NCBI RefSeq assembly: GCF_937880195.1
Contig: NZ_CALFLA010000023.1
Location: forward strand, 1 to 25,758
Length of the DNA: 25,758 bases
Reading direction: 5' to 3'
DNA from: an uncultured Blautia sp.
GTDB lineage: Bacteria; Bacillota; Clostridia; Lachnospirales; Lachnospiraceae
Position 1 is the first letter of the stretch. Every line of letters starts with the position of its first letter. The notes beneath the pieces were generated by a model. The model had not been told where the DNA came from, did no database searches, and saw nothing but the letters and a program-made list of their open reading frames with translations. This document shows positions 22,422 to 25,758 of this stretch, piece after piece. Both the position numbers and the translations under genes were made by a program.

Positions 22422-22456
22422 GATACATTAAAGAAAGAAAATATGCGAAAAAATAA

Positions 22457-22485
22457 TTGAAAATTTATGTAAATAGTGATAATAT
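22457..22485 (+). promoter_or_regulatory. Probable promoter of adenine deaminase gene
   Basis: TTGAAA (22457-22462) is followed by GATAAT at 15 bases (22478-22483) or TAATAT at 17 bases (22480-22485), in a very AT-rich stretch. It leaves a leader of about 80 bases with a palindrome. Confidence 0.45.
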
Positions 22486-22508
22486 ATAAAACAATAATAA
22501 AGAAAGTG

Positions 22509-22528
22509 AAATTTTATTCATAAAATTT
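22509..22528. repeat. Perfect 9+2+9 inverted repeat in adenine deaminase leader
   Basis: AAATTTTAT-TC-ATAAAATTT lies about 25 bases after the presumed -10 box and 40 before the ATG. With one bulged G the pairing extends to GT...AC. It may be a repressor site; AT-rich palindromes also arise by chance. Confidence 0.5.
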
Positions 22529-22569
22529 ACAACTCTGTTTTAAAATTTAGAAAAAGGAGGGTATGTATT

Positions 22570-24297
22570 ATGGAACTGGAAAAATACCGAATTTATTCTG
22601 AGATAGCCAGAGGAATCCGCAAGGCTCCTCTTGTTTTGAAAAATGCAAATGTATTTTATGCTCATTCAGGAGAATTTAAAAAAGCAGACGTTGCCGTAGC
22701 AGACGGTATGATTATAGGAACTGGATTTTATCAGGGAGAAGAAGAACGTGATCTTACAGGCAGATATCTTTGCCCGGGATTTATAGACAGTCATCTTCAT
22801 TTGGAATCAACCCTTGTAACTCCCGGAGAGCTGATCCGTCAGGCTGCTCAGTGCGGAACAACCACTTTTATTGTAGATCCACATGAATCAGCAAACGTAT
22901 CAGGGACAGACGGCATTGATTATATCCTGGAACAGACAGAGGCTGTTCCTGCCAATGTTTATGTGATGATGCCCTCCTGTGTTCCGGCTACCCATGTGGA
23001 TGATAATGGCTGTACACTGACAGCAGGCAAAATGAAGCCCTATCTGGATCATCCCAGAATCCTGGGACTGGGAGAGGTGATGGATGCGGTTTCTGTTATA
23101 AACGGAGGAGTTTCCATGCATGAAAAACTGGCCCTTTACCAGGATCGCGTACGGGACGGTCATGCCCCGTTCCTTTCAGACGGAGATCTGGCAGCTTATG
23201 CTCTTGCAGGAATTGCAACAGACCATGAGTGTGTAGATTATGAATATGCTATGGCTGAAAGAAGAAACGGATTACAGGTATTGATCCGGGAAGGAAGTGC
23301 AGCACGGAATCTGGACGCTATTATTACAGGAATTGTAGAGAATCATACAGATACTTCCGGTTTTTGTTTTTGCACAGATGACAAGCATATCGAAGAAATA
23401 CGAAGAGAAGGTCATATTAATTATAATGTAAGACGTTCTGTAGAGTTGGGGCTTTCTCCGGAAAAAGCGCTTCAGATGGCTACCATTCAGGCTGCAAAGT
23501 GCTATGGTCTTACTCATCTGGGGGCGATTGCGCCAGGATTTCAGGCGGATATGGTGATTTTAGAGAACCTGGAAGAAATGGAGGTTCTTGAGGTTTATCA
23601 TAAAGGCGTTCTGATAAAGAAAGACGAAAAAACAGAAATCCGTCCCTGCAGTCCATGCCTCAAAAATACAGTTCATCTCAAAAATTTTGATATGGAAGAT
23701 CTGTGTCTGGTACATAAGGGCGGAAAAGCCCATGTGCTTCAGATGGTGGAGGGGCAGATCGTTACAGCAGATGTTTTGGAAGAGGTTCCTTTCTGTGAAC
23801 AAGAAGGGAAAAAAGCCTTTGCCCCAGACGCCGTCTGGCAGAAAATGGCAGTTATAGAAAGGCATAAATGTACAGGAAAGATTGGACTTGGGATTGTTAA
23901 GGGCTTTGGGATCCAGGGAGGAGCCATTGCCTCCAGCGTTTCTCATGATTCCCATAATCTGATTGTGATCGGCGATAACGACAGGGATATGTATCTGGCT
24001 GTACAGGAGCTGGTACGCACTCAGGGAGGCTATACTCTGGTAGAAAAGGGAAAGGTTTTTGATACCCTTCCTCTGCCTGTTATGGGTCTTATGAGCGACG
24101 CAGGATATGAAAAGGTGAACGAGATTTTGAAAAGAATGATCCCCAAAGCACATTCCATGGGAATCAAAAAGGGATTTGATCCATTTATTACGTTGTCCTT
24201 TATGGCTCTTCCGGTAATTCCGGAAATACGGGTAACGCCAAGAGGTGTGTATCTGGTCAAAGAGGATCGTCTTCTTTCCAGTCCATTTGAAAAGTAA
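22570..24297 (+). CDS. ade: Adenine deaminase
   Basis: 575 residues with AAAAAGGAGGG before ATG 22570. It converts adenine to hypoxanthine and ammonia in purine salvage. It is a member of the amidohydrolase superfamily: GFIDSHLHLES gives the metal pair H75 and H77; further likely metal or catalytic residues lie in FIVDPHE (about 100), GLGEVMD (about 160), DGHAP (H198), TDHEC (H219) and FCTDD (about D270). The C-terminal half (from about 390) is the adenine-deaminase-specific domain, with GLGIVKGFGIQGGAIASSVS and SHDSHNLIVIGDND. Length is normal for the bacterial family. It stands alone between the trx operon terminator and the TetR gene. No purine riboswitch is visible in the leader. Confidence 0.95.
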   Translation: MELEKYRIYSEIARGIRKAPLVLKNANVFYAHSGEFKKADVAVADGMIIGTGFYQGEEERDLTGRYLCPGFIDSHLHLESTLVTPGELIRQAAQCGTTTFIVDPHESANVSGTDGIDYILEQTEAVPANVYVMMPSCVPATHVDDNGCTLTAGKMKPYLDHPRILGLGEVMDAVSVINGGVSMHEKLALYQDRVRDGHAPFLSDGDLAAYALAGIATDHECVDYEYAMAERRNGLQVLIREGSAARNLDAIITGIVENHTDTSGFCFCTDDKHIEEIRREGHINYNVRRSVELGLSPEKALQMATIQAAKCYGLTHLGAIAPGFQADMVILENLEEMEVLEVYHKGVLIKKDEKTEIRPCSPCLKNTVHLKNFDMEDLCLVHKGGKAHVLQMVEGQIVTADVLEEVPFCEQEGKKAFAPDAVWQKMAVIERHKCTGKIGLGIVKGFGIQGGAIASSVSHDSHNLIVIGDNDRDMYLAVQELVRTQGGYTLVEKGKVFDTLPLPVMGLMSDAGYEKVNEILKRMIPKAHSMGIKKGFDPFITLSFMALPVIPEIRVTPRGVYLVKEDRLLSSPFEK

Positions 24298-24330
24298 GAG
24301 AAATTTTACCGGAAAATTGATAAGATGGTA

Positions 24331-24358
24331 TTGACAAATGAGAAAAATGATTTATAAT
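24331..24358 (+). promoter_or_regulatory. Consensus promoter of the TetR-family gene
   Basis: TTGACA (24331-24336) and TATAAT (24353-24358), both perfect, are 16 bases apart. Transcription would start near 24365, inside the operator. Such a strong promoter suits an autoregulated repressor. Confidence 0.85.
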
Positions 24359-24370
24359 GAACGTAGTTCA
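24358..24370. promoter_or_regulatory. TetR operator O1 (TGAAC-GTA-GTTCA)
   Basis: A perfect 5+3+5 palindrome that starts on the last T of the -10 box and covers the transcription start. The same palindrome is found at 24990-25002 in the same register. Confidence 0.75.
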
Positions 24371-24389
24371 ATTTGAGAGGAGTGTTATA

Positions 24390-24950
24390 TTGAATACCGT
24401 TGTTACTTCAAGAGAAGCTATATTACAGACCAGTCGTGAATTGATACGGACTCAGGGCTGGGATGCGGTTAATATTCGTAATGTAGCCAAAGCCTGTGAC
24501 ATTTCTGTGGGTTCAATTTACAATTACTTTCAAAATAAATCATCATTAATCGCTGCAGCGATAGAGAGCGTATGGTGCGACATCTTTCATATGCCCGAAA
24601 ACAGGGGAGCGTTTGAGAGCTTTACTGAATGTGTGGAATGGGCATATGAAAGTATGCAGAGAGGAAATGAGAAATATCCGGGATTTTTTTCCATGCATTC
24701 CATGAGTTTTATTGGAGAAAACAAAACAAACGGACAGCTTCTTATGGAAAAGTCCTGGCGTCATATCAAAGCAGGGTTTTATACTGTGCTGATGCAGGAT
24801 AAAAAAGTGGGTCACAGTATTTTTAATAATGATTTTACCCCGCAAAAATTTGTGGATCTTGTTTTTTCTCTGATACTCGCATCGTTGCTTCAGCAGGACT
24901 ACGACAGCTCTGGAATCGTGAGCATGATCAATTTAGTTTTATACAGATAA
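24390..24950 (+). CDS. TetR/AcrR-family transcriptional repressor
   Basis: 186 residues from TTG 24390, which has GAGAGGAG seven bases upstream. The ATG at 24357 overlaps the -10 box and cannot be the start. Residues about 6-52 are the TetR helix-turn-helix: REAILQTSRELIRTQGWDAV, then NIRNVAKACDISVGSIYNYF and a closing NKSSLIAAAIES helix. The rest is the all-helical ligand/dimer domain, with no recognisable ligand signature. It most likely binds the two TGAAC-N3-GTTCA operators at its own promoter and in front of the next gene, repressing both until a small molecule binds. The inducer is unknown. A terminator follows directly. Confidence 0.92.
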   Translation: MNTVVTSREAILQTSRELIRTQGWDAVNIRNVAKACDISVGSIYNYFQNKSSLIAAAIESVWCDIFHMPENRGAFESFTECVEWAYESMQRGNEKYPGFFSMHSMSFIGENKTNGQLLMEKSWRHIKAGFYTVLMQDKKVGHSIFNNDFTPQKFVDLVFSLILASLLQQDYDSSGIVSMINLVLYR

Positions 24951-24953
24951 AAG

Positions 24954-24978
24954 ATTTCCGATATCTCGGAAATTTTTT
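24954..24978 (+). terminator. Intrinsic terminator of the TetR gene
   Basis: ATTTCCGA (24954-24961) pairs perfectly with TCGGAAAT (24966-24973) around a TATC loop; T-run at 24973-24978. It separates the repressor from the next gene, which thus needs its own promoter. Confidence 0.85.
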
Positions 24979-24984
24979 ATAGAT

Positions 24985-25002
24985 TAAAATGAACAATGTT
25001 CA
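24985..25002. promoter_or_regulatory. -10 box and TetR operator O2 before membrane protein gene
   Basis: TAAAAT (24985-24990) is a near-consensus -10 box whose last T is the first base of TGAAC-AAT-GTTCA (24990-25002), the same layout as at the TetR promoter. The -35 would fall in the terminator stem and is weak. Confidence 0.7.
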
Positions 25003-25024
25003 AAAAAGAAAGAGAGGATTTTTT

Positions 25025-25690
25025 ATGCAGGCAATTGTAGAAACAATATTTGACGCAGTATATTTAATATCGGTGATCGCAATCGGAATTTTAATGATTG
25101 TAAAGAGCAAAGGAAACAGAGAATACCGTTTATTTGGAATAATGGCTGTTGTACTTGGCGCAGGAGATTCTTTCCACCTTGTTCCAAGAGCTGTTGCTCT
25201 CTGCACCACAGGATTAGAGAATTTCACTGTTCCTTTAGGAATGGGTAAATTTATTACATCAATTACAATGACAATATTTTATATTATTCTTTATTATGTA
25301 TGGAGAATCCGTTATAAGGTTGAAGGAAGAAAGAATATTACCATTGCAGTATATGTATTGTCACTGTTAAGAATCATTCTCTGCCTTTTCCCGCAAAACA
25401 AATGGCTCAGCGCTTCCGCACCGATTTCCTGGGGAATATACAGAAATATTCCTTTTGTGCTTTTAGGATTACTGATTATTGTTCTGTTTTATAAGAGCGC
25501 CAAAGAAGCTGGCGATACGGAGTTCCGCTATATGTGGCTTACCATTGTTTTAAGCTTTGGCTTCTATATCCCGGTTGTACTTTGGGCAGATGCAGTACCA
25601 ATGATCGGTATGCTGATGATTCCAAAAACATGCGCTTATGTATGGACCGTCTTAATTGGATTTCAGTCTATGAAAAAAAATCTGGCATAA
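25025..25690 (+). CDS. Seven-helix membrane protein under TetR control
   Basis: 221 residues from ATG 25025, with AGAGAGGA six bases upstream; the in-frame ATG at 24989 lies in the operator and -10 region and is rejected. Hydrophobic segments lie at about 7-27, 35-55, 73-95, 102-120, 138-156, 168-187 and 193-212, giving seven probable transmembrane helices. Notable polar residues inside the membrane part are GDSFHLVPRA (about 47-56), ALCTTGLENF, YYVWRIRY and VVLWADAVPMIGM. No transporter signature is visible and I do not recognise a named family; the arrangement is unlike the usual TetR-controlled MFS or ABC exporters. Control by the adjacent repressor suggests a response to a membrane-active or small-molecule signal. 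Function unknown. Confidence 0.85.
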   Translation: MQAIVETIFDAVYLISVIAIGILMIVKSKGNREYRLFGIMAVVLGAGDSFHLVPRAVALCTTGLENFTVPLGMGKFITSITMTIFYIILYYVWRIRYKVEGRKNITIAVYVLSLLRIILCLFPQNKWLSASAPISWGIYRNIPFVLLGLLIIVLFYKSAKEAGDTEFRYMWLTIVLSFGFYIPVVLWADAVPMIGMLMIPKTCAYVWTVLIGFQSMKKNLA

Positions 25691-25710
25691 TGATAAAAAA
25701 AACACATGGG

Positions 25711-25736
25711 GCTATCGGTAAATACCGTTTTTTAGC
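25711..25736 (+). terminator. Intrinsic terminator after membrane protein gene
   Basis: CGGTA-AA-TACCG (25716-25727) followed by six T (25728-25733); an outer GCTA/TAGC pair (25711-25714 with 25733-25736) may extend it. It lies about 20 bases after the stop. Confidence 0.75.
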
Positions 25737-25758
25737 TTCTAACTCTTAAAATAAGAAT

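Noticed and set aside
22369..22431. 20-codon frame after trmL with AGGAG seven bases upstream
   Set aside because: It runs right through the operon terminator and its T-run, so it would hardly be transcribed in full. The fit of the ribosome site is most likely chance.
22422..22569. Purine riboswitch before adenine deaminase
   Set aside because: No three-stem fold with the conserved junction bases of purine riboswitches can be found in this AT-rich leader.
24357..24389. ATG 24357 as start of the TetR gene
   Set aside because: It overlaps the -10 box and lies before the transcription start; TTG 24390 has a proper ribosome site.
1..25758. tRNA or rRNA genes, CRISPR arrays, insertion sequences, integrase
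   Set aside because: I looked for them on both strands and saw none; absence of tRNA genes was judged by eye only.

Overview
The window is the right-hand part of an integrated tailed phage (about 1-17,800) joined to ordinary chromosome (about 18,000-25,758). All convincing genes lie on the + strand. Codon use, AGGAGG-type ribosome sites, protein styles and the chromosomal genes point to an anaerobic gut Firmicute, most likely Lachnospiraceae (Blautia/Mediterraneibacter-like). The genus is a guess from overall similarity, not from a marker gene.

Prophage. The head and tail genes follow the usual order of an HK97-type siphophage with a long non-contractile tail: prohead protease (5' end cut off by the window), major capsid protein, head-tail connector, head closure protein, gp10-like neck protein, tail terminator-like protein, phi13-type major tail protein, tail chaperones gpG/gpGT (made by a -1 frameshift that can be read in the sequence), tape measure, distal tail protein, a 1433-residue tail endopeptidase/fibre, then a run of small Ig-like or hypothetical baseplate/fibre accessory genes. 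The lysis block is a small XhlA-like membrane protein, a holin, a 28-residue holin-like toxin with a convergent antisense RNA (a type I toxin-antitoxin locus of Fst/TxpA style), and a three-domain endolysin. Terminase, portal, integrase and the left attachment site are outside the window. The phage/host junction lies somewhere in the gene-free stretch 17,756-18,060.

Chromosome. A compact six-gene unit (18,061-22,331) follows: thioredoxin reductase-like flavoprotein, thioredoxin, B12-binding radical SAM protein (DUF4080 type), a 34-residue single-pass membrane protein, an AIR-synthase-related protein and the tRNA methyltransferase TrmL. It has a TATAAT promoter in front and a strong intrinsic terminator behind. 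Adenine deaminase follows with its own leader. Next come a TetR-family repressor and a seven-helix membrane protein. These last two share a perfect 13-bp operator (TGAAC-N3-GTTCA), placed in the same register against the -10 box of both genes, so the repressor probably controls itself and the membrane protein.

Most notable points: (1) the Hol_Tox-like type I toxin-antitoxin locus between holin and endolysin, with direct repeats and several competing GGGTGG/CCACCC pairings; (2) two strong internal ribosome sites inside the endolysin gene, exactly at domain boundaries, which could yield amidase+wall-binding and wall-binding-only products; (3) the paired TetR operators; (4) the gpG/gpGT slippery site followed by a terminator-like hairpin just before the tape measure gene.
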